Shown here: one piece after another, positions 34,390-43,988 of the stretch
Layout: each line of letters begins with the position of its first letter
How positions within the stretch are numbered: position 1 is the first letter of the stretch
DNA from: CBFDBF01 sp050304615
Lineage (GTDB): Bacteria; Pseudomonadota; Gammaproteobacteria; Chromatiales; Chromatiaceae
Direction of reading: 5' to 3'
Assembly (NCBI GenBank): GCA_050304615.1
Contig: JBNLDW010000003.1
Coordinates: 80,191-144,190 of the forward strand
DNA: 64,000 nt
Notes under the pieces: model-generated
The model's input: the letters and a program-made list of their open reading frames with translations, nothing else
What the model was told of the DNA's origin: nothing
Databases searched by the model: none
Position numbers and translations under genes: made by a program

Positions 34390-36492
34390 TCAGGCATTGA
34401 TATAACGTTCACGGCTCCCGATCCAGCGCCTTAGTAGTGGCACCACCCGCTCTGGATAGTGTTGCAACAATAGCTCCGCAGCCCGCTGCACCGCTGGCAA
34501 TAGCGGCTGGTCCCGCAACAGATCGGCAATGCGAAACTGCATCTCCCCGGTCTGGCGCGTACCCAACACCTCTCCCGGCCCCCGCAGCTCCAGATCCTTC
34601 TGTGCAATTACAAAGCCATCACTGCTCTCCCGGAGCACTGCCAGTCGATGTTTGGCATTATCCGATAGGGGCTGCTGATACATCAACACACAGTGACTCT
34701 CCACCGCCCCACGCCCTACCCTGCCACGTAGTTGATGCAGCTGGGCCAGCCCCAGGCGCTCCGGGTTTTCGATAATCATCAGGCTGGCATTAGGCACATC
34801 CACCCCCACCTCTATCACCGTGGTGGCCACCAGTAGATCAAGCTCTCCAGCCTTAAAGGCACCCATCACCGCCTCCTTCTGCGCCGCCTTGAGCCGCCCG
34901 TGCACCAGGCCGATACGCAGTTCCGGCAGGGCCTCATGCATAAAGGCGACAGTCTCCTCTGCAGCCTGACACTGCAGCACATCCGACTCCTCGATCAAGG
35001 TGCAAACCCAGTATGCCTGCCGCCCCTGGCCACAGGCGGAACGCACCCGCTTCAGCACCTCCGGCCTGCGGCTATCGGCAATCACTACAGTGGTTACCGG
35101 CTTGCGGCCTGGGGGAAGCTCATCAATCACTGAGATATCCAGATCGGCATAGGCGGTCATGGCCAGGGTTCGCGGAATAGGTGTCGCCGTCATGATGAGC
35201 TGATGGGGGATCTGCCTTTCACCCTTCCCCTTATCCCGCAGTGCCATACGCTGATGCACCCCAAAACGGTGCTGCTCATCAATAACCACCAACCCCAGAG
35301 AGTGAAACAGCACATCCTGCTGAAACAGGGCATGGGTACCCACAACCACCTTCGCCTGCCCCTCGGCGATGGCCGCCAAAATCTGTTCCCGCGCCCGGCC
35401 CTTGTGGCGTCCAGTCAACCAGGCCAACTCCACCCCCAAAGGCTCTAGCCAGGCGCTAAAACTATGCAGATGCTGCTCCGCCAAGAGTTCAGTCGGCGCC
35501 ATCAACGCCACCTGACGACCCGCCTCCACCGCCTGCAAAGCGGCCAGTGCCGCTACTACCGTCTTGCCGGAACCAACATCCCCCTGTAGCAGCCGCATCA
35601 TCGGGTGCCCCTGTCCCATATCCCGGCTAATCTCTGCCACCACTTGCTCCTGGGCGGCAGTCAGAGCAAAGGGAAGCTGCTGTCGCATGGGATTCAGCAG
35701 AGAGCCGTCGGCAGATAGTTGAGGGGCATCCAACTGCTGCTGCCGCTGGCGCAGTTTGCGCAGACTCAACTGTTGCGCCAACAGCTCCTCAAAGGCGAGC
35801 CGCTGTTGGGCCGGATGGCGCCCGCTCAGCAGGGCTGTCTGGTCAGCATCTACCGGGGGACGATGCAGCAAGATTAGCGCCTCTACCAGCTCCGGCATGC
35901 GCAGTTCCCGCAACAACTCCGATGGCAACAACTCTGCCAGCGCCTCCGGTTGCTGCCGCAAGATCCGCAACGCCTGCTCGGTCATACCGCGCCAGGTGAG
36001 CTGATGCATCCCCTCCGTAGTAGGGTAGATTGGGGTGAGGCTCTCTTCTACCTGCATCTCCTCACCCTTATTGAGTCGCTGATACTCTGGATGCACCATC
36101 TCCAGGGTAGAGGGGCCGTTGCGCACCTCTCCAAAACAGCGTAGACGGGCACCACGCGCAAGGGCCGCCTTCTGCAGAGAGCTGAAGTTGAAAAACCGCA
36201 GGGTTATGGCGCCGGTGCCATCTACCAGCCGCACCAACAAAGAGCGGCGCCGACCAAAACGGATATCTGCTATCTCGACAACCCCCTCGACCACCGCCTG
36301 GATACCTGGGCGCAGGGCGCCTAACGGCGTTATCCTGGTGCGATCCTGATAGCGAAACGGTAGATGAAACAGTACATCCTGCACCGTCTCCACCCCGATT
36401 TTAGCCAGCCGTTCAGCATTACGTGGGCCGACCCCCTTGAGCCGGGTCACCGGGGCCTGTGCCAACCCTTCTGTCTGCTGTTCTTGATTCAA
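34390..36492 (-). CDS. recG: ATP-dependent DNA helicase RecG
   Basis: Branch-migrating helicase that regresses stalled forks (700 residues). The wedge/OB domain fills about the first 240 residues. Then come the helicase motifs GDVGSGKTVVAALAAL (Walker A), VVIDEQHRFGV (DEQH), MTATPIPRTLAM and the C-terminal GRVGRG motif VI with LRGPGEVLGTRQTG. Complete in length. Follows ridA by 21 bases in the conserved spoT-ridA-recG order. Confidence 0.97.
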   Translation of the reverse strand: MNQEQQTEGLAQAPVTRLKGVGPRNAERLAKIGVETVQDVLFHLPFRYQDRTRITPLGALRPGIQAVVEGVVEIADIRFGRRRSLLVRLVDGTGAITLRFFNFSSLQKAALARGARLRCFGEVRNGPSTLEMVHPEYQRLNKGEEMQVEESLTPIYPTTEGMHQLTWRGMTEQALRILRQQPEALAELLPSELLRELRMPELVEALILLHRPPVDADQTALLSGRHPAQQRLAFEELLAQQLSLRKLRQRQQQLDAPQLSADGSLLNPMRQQLPFALTAAQEQVVAEISRDMGQGHPMMRLLQGDVGSGKTVVAALAALQAVEAGRQVALMAPTELLAEQHLHSFSAWLEPLGVELAWLTGRHKGRAREQILAAIAEGQAKVVVGTHALFQQDVLFHSLGLVVIDEQHRFGVHQRMALRDKGKGERQIPHQLIMTATPIPRTLAMTAYADLDISVIDELPPGRKPVTTVVIADSRRPEVLKRVRSACGQGRQAYWVCTLIEESDVLQCQAAEETVAFMHEALPELRIGLVHGRLKAAQKEAVMGAFKAGELDLLVATTVIEVGVDVPNASLMIIENPERLGLAQLHQLRGRVGRGAVESHCVLMYQQPLSDNAKHRLAVLRESSDGFVIAQKDLELRGPGEVLGTRQTGEMQFRIADLLRDQPLLPAVQRAAELLLQHYPERVVPLLRRWIGSRERYINA

Positions 36493-36513
36493 ATCAGACC
36501 TGTGTCTATCCCG

Positions 36514-36897
36514 TCACCCTAATTCCATTACCGCATCTATCTCTACCCCTGCCCCCTTGGGTAGAGAAGCGACACCTATAGCGACGCGAGCCGGATAGGG
36601 TTCACTAAAATATTCTGCCATCACCTGGTTGACCAGAGGAAAATTCTCCATATCCAGTAGGAAAACACTTAATTTGACTACATCTTTCAACCCACCTCCA
36701 GCGGCATGGGCCACCGCCTGTAGATTGGTAAATACTTGACGGATCTCTGCCTCTATACCATCCGTCACTATCTCCATGTTCTCTGGCAGCAGCGGGATCT
36801 GCCCGGACAGATAGACCGTGGTTCCAACCTTGACCGCCTGAGAGTAGCTGCCGATGGCCGCTGGCGCCAGGTCAGTGTGGATGATCTCTCGCTGCAT
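36514..36897 (-). CDS. ridA: RidA family enamine/imine deaminase
   Basis: A 127-residue Rid protein hydrolysing reactive 2-aminoacrylate and related enamines. It carries the family end RVAIGVASLPKGAGVEIDAVM (with the catalytic Arg) and YSQAVKVGTTVYLSGQIPL. A ribosome site GAGGAG lies ten bases before the start. It stands where E. coli has trmH between spoT and recG; spoT-ridA-recG is the arrangement known from Pseudomonas-like genomes. Confidence 0.95.
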   Translation of the reverse strand: MQREIIHTDLAPAAIGSYSQAVKVGTTVYLSGQIPLLPENMEIVTDGIEAEIRQVFTNLQAVAHAAGGGLKDVVKLSVFLLDMENFPLVNQVMAEYFSEPYPARVAIGVASLPKGAGVEIDAVMELG

Positions 36898-37035
36898 GTG
36901 ATCGCTACTCCTCTTAAATAATTATCCTGCCCACCCTCCACGAAAGCATGGGACGTCTACAGGGATATAGGCGGTATAGTAATGCAGGAGCGATTGCCGA
37001 GGCTAGGATGGGAGGTCTGAATGACGACAACATAG

Positions 37036-39201
37036 CTAACCCATGTGTCGAGATATATGCAGTACCGATGGTAGGGTACGCAGATTTTTAATTATCCGCG
37101 CCAGATGTTTACGATCTTTAACGCTTACTATGAACTTAAGAATGGAGGTCCTACCGTCACGATCCTCCATGGTCACATGTTCTATATCAGACTCCGCTCC
37201 GGCGATAGTAGCCGCCACCGTAGCCAACACCCCTAGCTTACTCCCCACCTCTACCAGCAGCTCCGCGCTAAACTCCCTGCTCGGCTCATCCTCCCAGCGC
37301 ACATCCAGCCAGTGCTCACCCTGCTTTTGAAAATCACCAAGATTATGGCACTCATGGCGATGCACCACGATCCCCCGGCCGGTACTAAATACCGCTACAA
37401 TGCCATCACCCGGGATCGGGCGGCAACATTTGGCAAACTTCACTACCATCCCCTCGGTCCCCTTGATCACCAGAGGGGTATTGGAGGCATCGTCATTATC
37501 GGCCTTTCTATCCGACTCGTCGTCACCGGCAATCCGACGGGCAACCAGCAACGACATCCGGTTACCCAGGCCAATCTCTGCCAACAGATCCTCCATAGTC
37601 TCCAAATTGAACTCCTGTAACAGTAGCTGCAACTGCTCTGCGTCCACCTGTTCCAGGGTTAGATCCAGCGCATCCAGCTGCTTCTCCAGCAGCCTGCGAC
37701 CCAACTCCTCCGCCTCCTGTCTCTGCAAATTCTTCAAAAAGTTGCGTATATTTGAGCGCGCCTTACTTGTCACAACAAAGTTGAGCCAGGCCGGGCTCGG
37801 CCTCGATTCACTGGAGGTAATGATCTCCACGGTCTGGCCATTATTCAGTACGCTGCGCAGCGGCTCCATGCGGCGATTAACCCGCGCAGCCACGCACCGA
37901 TCCCCGACATCAGTATGTACCGCATAGGCAAAATCAATCACCGTGGCCCCTTTAGGCAGCACCATAATCTTGCCATGCGGGGTGAACACATATACCTCGT
38001 TGGGAAACAGGTCTACCTTCACCTGTTCAAGAAACTCAACCGAATCGCCGGCGTCGCGCTGCAACTCAAGCAGGTTTTTCAGCCAGTCGTTGGCCCTGGT
38101 AGATGCGGTACCCTCCCCCATATCACCAGTCTTGTAAGACCAGTGAGCAGCAATCCCATCCTCTGCCACCCGGTGCATCTCCTGAGTCCTTATCTGAATC
38201 TCGATATGGATGCCGTATGGCCCAAACAAAACCGTGTGTAGTGATTGGTAGCCATTGGCCTTGGGGATAGCGATATAATCCTTGAACTTCTCTAATACCG
38301 GTTTGTATAGATTGTGCACCATACCCAGTGCACGGTAGCAGGTGTCCACCCGATCCACGATGATACGAAAGGCATAGACATCCACCACCTCCGCAAAGGA
38401 TAGGTTTTTCTCCAGCATCTTTCGATAGATGCTGTATATGTGTTTCTCTCGGCCCTCTATCTCACCTTCCAACCCCTCCTGCTCCATCCGCTGACTCAGG
38501 GCTGTCTCAATATTACCCAGCACCTCTTTACGGTGTCCGCGCGCCTTCAGCAGCTCCTGTTTAAGCACCCGATAGCGCATTGGCCAATAGGAGGCGAAAC
38601 AGAGATCCTCCAGCTCCAGGCGGATATGGTTCAGGCCGAGACGACCAGCGATGGGAGCATAGATCTCTAGGGTCTCACCGGCTATACGCCGCTTCTTATC
38701 TGGCGGCATCACACCGATAGTGCGCATGTTGTGCAATCTATCTCCAAGTTTAATCAGGATTACCCGAATATCCTTGGTCATAGCCAACAACATCTTGCGT
38801 AGATTGGCCGCCTGCTCCGCGGCATGGGAGTGAAAATCGATCTGCGTCAGCTTGCTTACACCATCTACCAGTGCAGCAATCTCTTCATCGAAGACCTCCT
38901 CAAGCTGTGCCCTGGCGGTAGCAGTATCTTCGATTACATCATGCAATATGGCCGCCATCAGACACTTATGATCAAGCTGCATATCCGCTAGAATGGCGGC
39001 CACTGCCAGAGGGTGCTGGATATATGGTTCACCCGACAGACGCAGCTGTCCAGCGTGGGCCTCTTCACCAAACAGGTAGGCGCGCCTCACCTCCTGAACA
39101 TGCTCAGGTTCCAGATAGGATCCCAAACCTCTGCAAAAATCGTCGATCAGCAGACGTTCGCCTTCCACAGTGGTTGCCGCTTGCTTAGATTGTGCCGCCA
39201 T
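37036..39201 (-). CDS. spoT: Bifunctional (p)ppGpp synthetase/hydrolase
   Basis: RelA/SpoT homologue of 721 residues. The HD hydrolase domain has HPLAVAAILAD and the intact LLHDVIEDT-type motif (here ILHDVIEDT). The synthetase domain has AFRIIVDRVDTCYRALGMVHNLYKP and IPKANGYQSLHT. A TGS domain (about 405-465, EVYVFTPHGKIMVLPKGATVIDFAYAVHTDVG), a conserved middle region and a C-terminal ACT domain follow. The intact HD motif marks it as able to degrade (p)ppGpp. It lies 177 bases after rpoZ. Confidence 0.96.
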   Translation of the reverse strand: MAAQSKQAATTVEGERLLIDDFCRGLGSYLEPEHVQEVRRAYLFGEEAHAGQLRLSGEPYIQHPLAVAAILADMQLDHKCLMAAILHDVIEDTATARAQLEEVFDEEIAALVDGVSKLTQIDFHSHAAEQAANLRKMLLAMTKDIRVILIKLGDRLHNMRTIGVMPPDKKRRIAGETLEIYAPIAGRLGLNHIRLELEDLCFASYWPMRYRVLKQELLKARGHRKEVLGNIETALSQRMEQEGLEGEIEGREKHIYSIYRKMLEKNLSFAEVVDVYAFRIIVDRVDTCYRALGMVHNLYKPVLEKFKDYIAIPKANGYQSLHTVLFGPYGIHIEIQIRTQEMHRVAEDGIAAHWSYKTGDMGEGTASTRANDWLKNLLELQRDAGDSVEFLEQVKVDLFPNEVYVFTPHGKIMVLPKGATVIDFAYAVHTDVGDRCVAARVNRRMEPLRSVLNNGQTVEIITSSESRPSPAWLNFVVTSKARSNIRNFLKNLQRQEAEELGRRLLEKQLDALDLTLEQVDAEQLQLLLQEFNLETMEDLLAEIGLGNRMSLLVARRIAGDDESDRKADNDDASNTPLVIKGTEGMVVKFAKCCRPIPGDGIVAVFSTGRGIVVHRHECHNLGDFQKQGEHWLDVRWEDEPSREFSAELLVEVGSKLGVLATVAATIAGAESDIEHVTMEDRDGRTSILKFIVSVKDRKHLARIIKNLRTLPSVLHISRHMG

Positions 39202-39378
39202 CTACTACTCCGTTGAACCATACACTACAGTATCAACAGTATAGTAGCCTTGACGCAAGCAAAAATTTACTCGAATAGTAATGGGGAATGTGTGGTACTC
39301 AACCCCGAGAACCGGGGTGAGAACAGGGATACGCAGTTATACCGGCAGCAACTATGTACGATGCCGGACTCTGCCAGT

Positions 39379-39660
39379 CTATTCAGGCACTACCTGAGCC
39401 GCAGACTCTAGCTCATCGTCATCAGCAGCATCCATCTCGATAGCCGCCAGATCTTCTGCTGCCTGTGGCATCACTACCTGCTCATCAACCAACCCAGCAG
39501 CAATCTCACGCAGCGCCATCACGGTGGGCTTATCATTTTTCCACTCCAACAGCGGTGCCACTCCGTTCACTAGCTGACGGGCCCGCTTGGTGGCCAACAG
39601 CACCAGGTCAAACCGGTTATCCACATGATCCAGACAATCTTCAACGGTTACACGAGCCAT
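39379..39660 (-). CDS. rpoZ: RNA polymerase omega subunit
   Basis: A 93-residue omega subunit. MARVTVEDCLDHVDNRFDLVLLATKRARQL is the conserved N terminus that wraps the beta' subunit. The acidic C-terminal tail is typical. In the gmk-rpoZ-spoT order, which links it with ppGpp control, omega being part of a ppGpp site on RNA polymerase in known cases. Confidence 0.96.
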   Translation of the reverse strand: MARVTVEDCLDHVDNRFDLVLLATKRARQLVNGVAPLLEWKNDKPTVMALREIAAGLVDEQVVMPQAAEDLAAIEMDAADDDELESAAQVVPE

Positions 39661-39808
39661 TTACCCTACTCCAAAAATCTGTTTCAAAAGATGCGCTGAG
39701 CCAACCGCCAACGCCGCAAGGGGGTGAACTATATACTATTTTTACAGCGTAGGCCACGGGTTACTAATACGAATATAGAGCACAAACTCCCTGCCAGACC
39801 ATATTGAT

Positions 39809-40426
39809 CTAGGCAGACAACATCTGCGCAATCATCTCCTGGTGCAGTCTCGCCTGGATATTCAGACGCAGCCGCTGGCTGATGATGATTGTCCGCAGCT
39901 CATCTACCGCCCGGTCAAATACATCATTAATCACCAGGTAATCAAATTCACTGTAGTGAGAGATCTCGCCCTGAGCCTCTTCAGTACGGCGCGCAATCAC
40001 CTCGGCGCTATCCTGTCCACGCTCGGTCAGACGCTCAATAAGGCTCTCCAGGCTGGGGGGCAAAATAAAGATATAGACCGCGTTGTCAATCCTGGAACGC
40101 ACCTGCTGCGCACCCTGCCAATCTATCTCCAGAATTACATCCATCCCCTGGGCCAGCTCTCTCCGCACCGCATCTTCACTGGTACCATAATAGTTACCAA
40201 ATACCGAGGCATGCTCTAAAAAGACCCCCTCGCCGACCATCTGCAGAAACTGCTCCTCATCCACAAAGTGGTAATCTACTCCGTCCATCTCACCCGGGCG
40301 CTTGGGACGAGTGGTGTGAGAGACTGCAATCCGAATATGCTCATCATGCCCAACCAGAGTACGCAGCAGACTGGTCTTGCCCGCCCCAGAAGGCGCAGTA
40401 ACAATATATAAAGTACCTGTTGACAT
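39809..40426 (-). CDS. gmk: Guanylate kinase
   Basis: Phosphorylates GMP to GDP (205 residues). The P-loop APSGAGKTSL is at about 10-19. The GMP-binding SHTTRPKRPGEMDGVDYHFV and the DWQGAQQVR segment are intact. It lies 18 bases after yicC and before rpoZ. Confidence 0.97.
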   Translation of the reverse strand: MSTGTLYIVTAPSGAGKTSLLRTLVGHDEHIRIAVSHTTRPKRPGEMDGVDYHFVDEEQFLQMVGEGVFLEHASVFGNYYGTSEDAVRRELAQGMDVILEIDWQGAQQVRSRIDNAVYIFILPPSLESLIERLTERGQDSAEVIARRTEEAQGEISHYSEFDYLVINDVFDRAVDELRTIIISQRLRLNIQARLHQEMIAQMLSA

Positions 40427-40443
40427 ACTATCTCCCCGTGCCT

Positions 40444-41310
40444 CTACTCAATGTTTTGCACCTGCTCCCGCATCTGCTCAATCAGCACCTTCATCTCTAC
40501 CGCAATGCGAGTCACCTCAACATCATTCGATTTTGAGCTGAGGGTGTTGGCCTCACGATTCAGCTCCTGCATCAGAAAATCCAGCCGCCGACCCACTGGC
40601 TCACTGCGCTGTAGCACCTGCAACACCTCCTCCAGGTGCGCCCCCAGACGATCCATCTCTTCATCCACATCCAGCCGCTGAGAAAGCAGCGCCATCTCCT
40701 GTTCCAGACGCCCTGCATCCAGCTCCCCCGCTACCTCATCCAGGCGTGCACGTAGCCGCTCTCTGACCCCTTGTAACACCCCAGGCATAAGCTCTTTGAC
40801 CAGTGCCACCTGCTCCTGCATAGAACTACATCGCTGGACAATCATCTGCTCCAGCCGCTCCCCCTCTCGCTCCCTGGTCTCCACCAGGCTCTGTAGCGCC
40901 GTGTCGAGCAGCTCTTTGGCACTATTCTGCAGTGGGGTAAGATCCACCTTCTCCACCTCAACCACCCCGGGCCAGCGCAAGATATCCATGGGCCGAGGCA
41001 GTTCCGCCTCATGTAACAGCTCTGCCACGTCTCCGGCAGCAGCGATAATCTGTCCTGCCAGACGCGTATTCACCTTGACCCCGGCAGCAGAGCTGGCTGC
41101 TGGTTCAAACCGCAGACTACACTCCAACTTGCCACGCCCCAGATATCTGCCTGCCAGCTCACGCACTACCGGTTCCAGCACCCGAAAATCCTCCGGTAGA
41201 CGGGGGGAGGCCTCCAGATAGCGATGGTTGACCGAACGCAACTCCCAGGTCAGCACCCCATCACTATCACGCTTCTCCTGGCGCGCGTACGCTGTCATAC
41301 TACGAATCAT
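40444..41310 (-). CDS. yicC: YicC family endoribonuclease-like protein
   Basis: A 288-residue protein of the YicC/YloC family, for which RNase activity has been described. The family start MIRSMTAYARQEK and the end SNDVEVTRIAVEMKVLIEQMREQVQNIE (DUF1732) are present, with long helical coiled stretches between. It is the first gene of yicC-gmk-rpoZ-spoT on this strand, divergent from the kinase gene at 41407 across 96 bases that must carry both promoters. Confidence 0.94.
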   Translation of the reverse strand: MIRSMTAYARQEKRDSDGVLTWELRSVNHRYLEASPRLPEDFRVLEPVVRELAGRYLGRGKLECSLRFEPAASSAAGVKVNTRLAGQIIAAAGDVAELLHEAELPRPMDILRWPGVVEVEKVDLTPLQNSAKELLDTALQSLVETREREGERLEQMIVQRCSSMQEQVALVKELMPGVLQGVRERLRARLDEVAGELDAGRLEQEMALLSQRLDVDEEMDRLGAHLEEVLQVLQRSEPVGRRLDFLMQELNREANTLSSKSNDVEVTRIAVEMKVLIEQMREQVQNIE

Positions 41311-41406
41311 AAACTATCCTCTAATAACGACTACACACCAATTACGTGTATGATAATGGGCCTGAATCGCCCTTGCACCAACTAAATATACATATCCGTC
41401 CAGACA

Positions 41407-42330
41407 ATGGAAAATAAGCGCAAAAGCCTCCCTCAGGGCACTGTCATTGATTGCTATTCGATCATCAGGCTGGTCGGTAGTGGTGGCTTCAGCCTTATCT
41501 ACCTAGCGGAAGATGAGGATACCCAGGATCAAGTTATAATCAAGGAGTACCTGCCGAGGACCCTGGCCACCCGTGGAGACACCCTGCATGTCAGAGTGGC
41601 CGGCAAGGATCAGCAAGATGCATTCAACAACGGGCGCAAGCTGTTCTACCAAGAGGCCAAGGCGCTGGCCACACTAAAACACCCAAATATCGTAAATGTA
41701 CGCAACTTTTTTCTGGCCAACGATACCGCCTACCTGATTATGGACTATGAGCATGGAAAAAACCTGGGTCAATACATCAAACGGCGCAAAGGGAAGCTAA
41801 GTGCAACCTTTCTAAAGACAGTATTTCCACCAATCCTGGACGCACTAAGCCTGATCCATGCGGCGGGGCAACTGCACCTGGATATCAAACCCAACAACAT
41901 CCATGTGCGCCCAGGCGGCTCCCCCCTGCTACTGGACTTTGGTGCCGTGCACCAGATCGCAACCACCCGTAGCCGCCAGGCATCACAGGTAGTCACCCCA
42001 GGATTTTCCCCGGTAGAACAGTATTATGCTTCTGGCTACGTAGGGCCGTGGAGTGATGTATATGCCATTGGGGCTACTATGTGGGCCTGCATTGAGGGGA
42101 AATCCCCCCCATCTTCGGTAAAAAGGCATGCCAATGACACCGCAGAGCCACTAACCCAAAAATACCAAGATAAATATCCGTCCTACCTGTTGGAGGTGAT
42201 CGACTGGGCCATGGAGGTAGACCCCCTGTTACGACCACAAAATGCCGGCGAGATGTTAGATGCGATCGTAAACAAAACCGGACGGACGATAACTACAGAA
42301 AAGCCACCTGCTCTCCAGGAGGGGCCATAA
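41407..42330 (+). CDS. Soluble non-RD serine/threonine kinase
   Basis: A 307-residue Hanks-type kinase occupying nearly the whole protein. The glycine loop is GSGGFSLIYLAED and the lysine is in VIIKEYLP. The catalytic loop is HLDIKPNNI (Leu in place of the HRD arginine, so non-RD), followed by LLDFGAV and a P+1 region TPGFSPVEQYY. No membrane segment. Its stop overlaps the PP2C start (TAATG). In related bacteria a kinase/phosphatase pair also sits between yicC and rph. Substrate unknown. Confidence 0.9.
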   Translation: MENKRKSLPQGTVIDCYSIIRLVGSGGFSLIYLAEDEDTQDQVIIKEYLPRTLATRGDTLHVRVAGKDQQDAFNNGRKLFYQEAKALATLKHPNIVNVRNFFLANDTAYLIMDYEHGKNLGQYIKRRKGKLSATFLKTVFPPILDALSLIHAAGQLHLDIKPNNIHVRPGGSPLLLDFGAVHQIATTRSRQASQVVTPGFSPVEQYYASGYVGPWSDVYAIGATMWACIEGKSPPSSVKRHANDTAEPLTQKYQDKYPSYLLEVIDWAMEVDPLLRPQNAGEMLDAIVNKTGRTITTEKPPALQEGP

Positions 42331-43211
42331 TGAATAATGAAGACTTTGAGATTGGGCAGGCCAGCCTGCTGGGTAATCGCAAGAGCAACCAGGATCGTTG
42401 CATCGCGGTCGAATCAGGAGAGGCGATCCTGCTAGGATTGGCGGATGGTATGGGTGGACACCCACGAGGAGATCGGGCGGCTGAAATTCTGACCGAGACC
42501 TGTGACCGTTTTTTCTATCAGGCAGAAAAACCGATTCGTAAACCAAGTGAATTCCTCACCCGTCTACTCCAAAAAAGCCATGAAAATATCACCGCCTTTG
42601 GCCTGGAGCAGTATCCAGCCATCGACCCGCGCACCACAGCAGTTGTGGCCCTGGTACAGAAAGGGGTTGTCCACTGGGCCCACGCCGGAGACAGCCGTTT
42701 CTATCTGTTCCGCGATGGTACCGCGTGCTACAAAACGGTAGATCACTCCTATGTGGCACGCCTGGAGGAGTTCGGCGTCATTTCAGCTGAGGAGCGTGAG
42801 CACCACCCCCAGCAGAACTACGTCACCCGCTGCCTAGGAGGAGAGATCTCGGTACCAGAGATAACTTTGGGAGAACCAATTCACCTACAGAATGGCGATA
42901 CCATACTACTCTGTAGTGATGGACTTTGGTCGCATGTTGGAGAGAGCGAAATGGGTGATGCCCTGCAGGCGCCGACCCAACTCGCTGAGATCATACTTGA
43001 TCTGGCGCAGCAAGCGGAGGCAGCGGCATTTCCTGAAAGCGACAACGTGACCGCAATCGGCCTACGTTGGAGCGGAGACAAGGCAGAACTTAATGATGCG
43101 CAGTCCCAGACAGTAGAGGCTACCGCAATAGACCCCGAGGATGAACTAAACCGTGCTATAGAAGAGCTGAAGCACGCAATTGAAGATTTTGAATCAAAGG
43201 AACAATCATGA
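42330..43211 (+). CDS. PP2C-type protein phosphatase next to rph
   Basis: A 293-residue phosphatase with SLLGNRKSNQDRC, LGLADGMGGHPRGDRAAE, WAHAGDSRFYLF, LLCSDGLWSHVGE and SDNVTAIGLRW, so all metal ligands are in place. An acidic helical tail (about 255-293) is additional. It overlaps the kinase by one base and rph by four (ATGA), which couples translation of all three. Confidence 0.92.
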   Translation: MNNEDFEIGQASLLGNRKSNQDRCIAVESGEAILLGLADGMGGHPRGDRAAEILTETCDRFFYQAEKPIRKPSEFLTRLLQKSHENITAFGLEQYPAIDPRTTAVVALVQKGVVHWAHAGDSRFYLFRDGTACYKTVDHSYVARLEEFGVISAEEREHHPQQNYVTRCLGGEISVPEITLGEPIHLQNGDTILLCSDGLWSHVGESEMGDALQAPTQLAEIILDLAQQAEAAAFPESDNVTAIGLRWSGDKAELNDAQSQTVEATAIDPEDELNRAIEELKHAIEDFESKEQS

Positions 43212-43924
43212 GACCAAGCGGCCGCCAACCAGAACAACTACGCCAGATAAAACTGACTCGCAACTACACCAAGCACGCTGAAGGGTCGGTACTAGTGGAA
43301 TTTGGTGATACCAAGGTGCTATGTAACGCCTCGGTAGAGGAGCGAGTACCACATTTTCTAAAGGGCAAGGGAGAGGGATGGATCACCGCGGAGTATGGCA
43401 TGCTGCCCCGCTCCACCAACGAACGCATGGGACGCGAGGCGAGCCGGGGCAAACAGGGTGGGCGCACCCTAGAGATCCAGCGTCTGATTGGCCGCTCCCT
43501 GCGGGCAGCGGTGGATCGCACCCTGCTGGGCGAAAACACCATCACCCTCGATTGCGATGTAATTCAGGCCGATGGCGGCACTCGCACCGCCTCCATAACT
43601 GGCGCCTACGTGGCACTGTGTGATGCCATTGGCCAGCTGCGTGAGAGAGGGGTAATCGCCACCGATCCTGTACTGGGCCTAATAGCATCGGTATCGGTAG
43701 GCATATACGATGGCACCCCAGTGCTAGATCTGGATTATGCCGAAGACTCTAATGCCGAAACAGACATGAATGTTGTGATGAACGACCAGGGTGCATTCAT
43801 TGAGGTTCAGGGAACAGCCGAAGGACACGCCTTTGATTCGGATGAACTAAATGCGATGTTGGGGCTTGCCCGCCAGGGGATAGATGAACTGTTTGCCGCC
43901 CAACGTGCCGCGCTATCCGGCTAA
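43208..43924 (+). CDS. rph: Ribonuclease PH
   Basis: Phosphate-dependent 3' exoribonuclease that matures tRNA ends. The 238-residue protein has RPSGRQPEQLRQIKLTRNYTKHAEGSVLVEFGDTKV, GWITAEYGMLPRSTNERM and CDVIQADGGTRTASITGAYVAL, all family hallmarks. Full length. It overlaps the PP2C gene by ATGA. rdgB, which often follows rph, is found 11 kb further on. Confidence 0.97.
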   Translation: MRPSGRQPEQLRQIKLTRNYTKHAEGSVLVEFGDTKVLCNASVEERVPHFLKGKGEGWITAEYGMLPRSTNERMGREASRGKQGGRTLEIQRLIGRSLRAAVDRTLLGENTITLDCDVIQADGGTRTASITGAYVALCDAIGQLRERGVIATDPVLGLIASVSVGIYDGTPVLDLDYAEDSNAETDMNVVMNDQGAFIEVQGTAEGHAFDSDELNAMLGLARQGIDELFAAQRAALSG

Positions 43925-43988
43925 TCCAGGCTTTATCCCGGCAGTGATATGACAGCGACCCAGATGGCGTAGCGTCGCCACAACCGGT

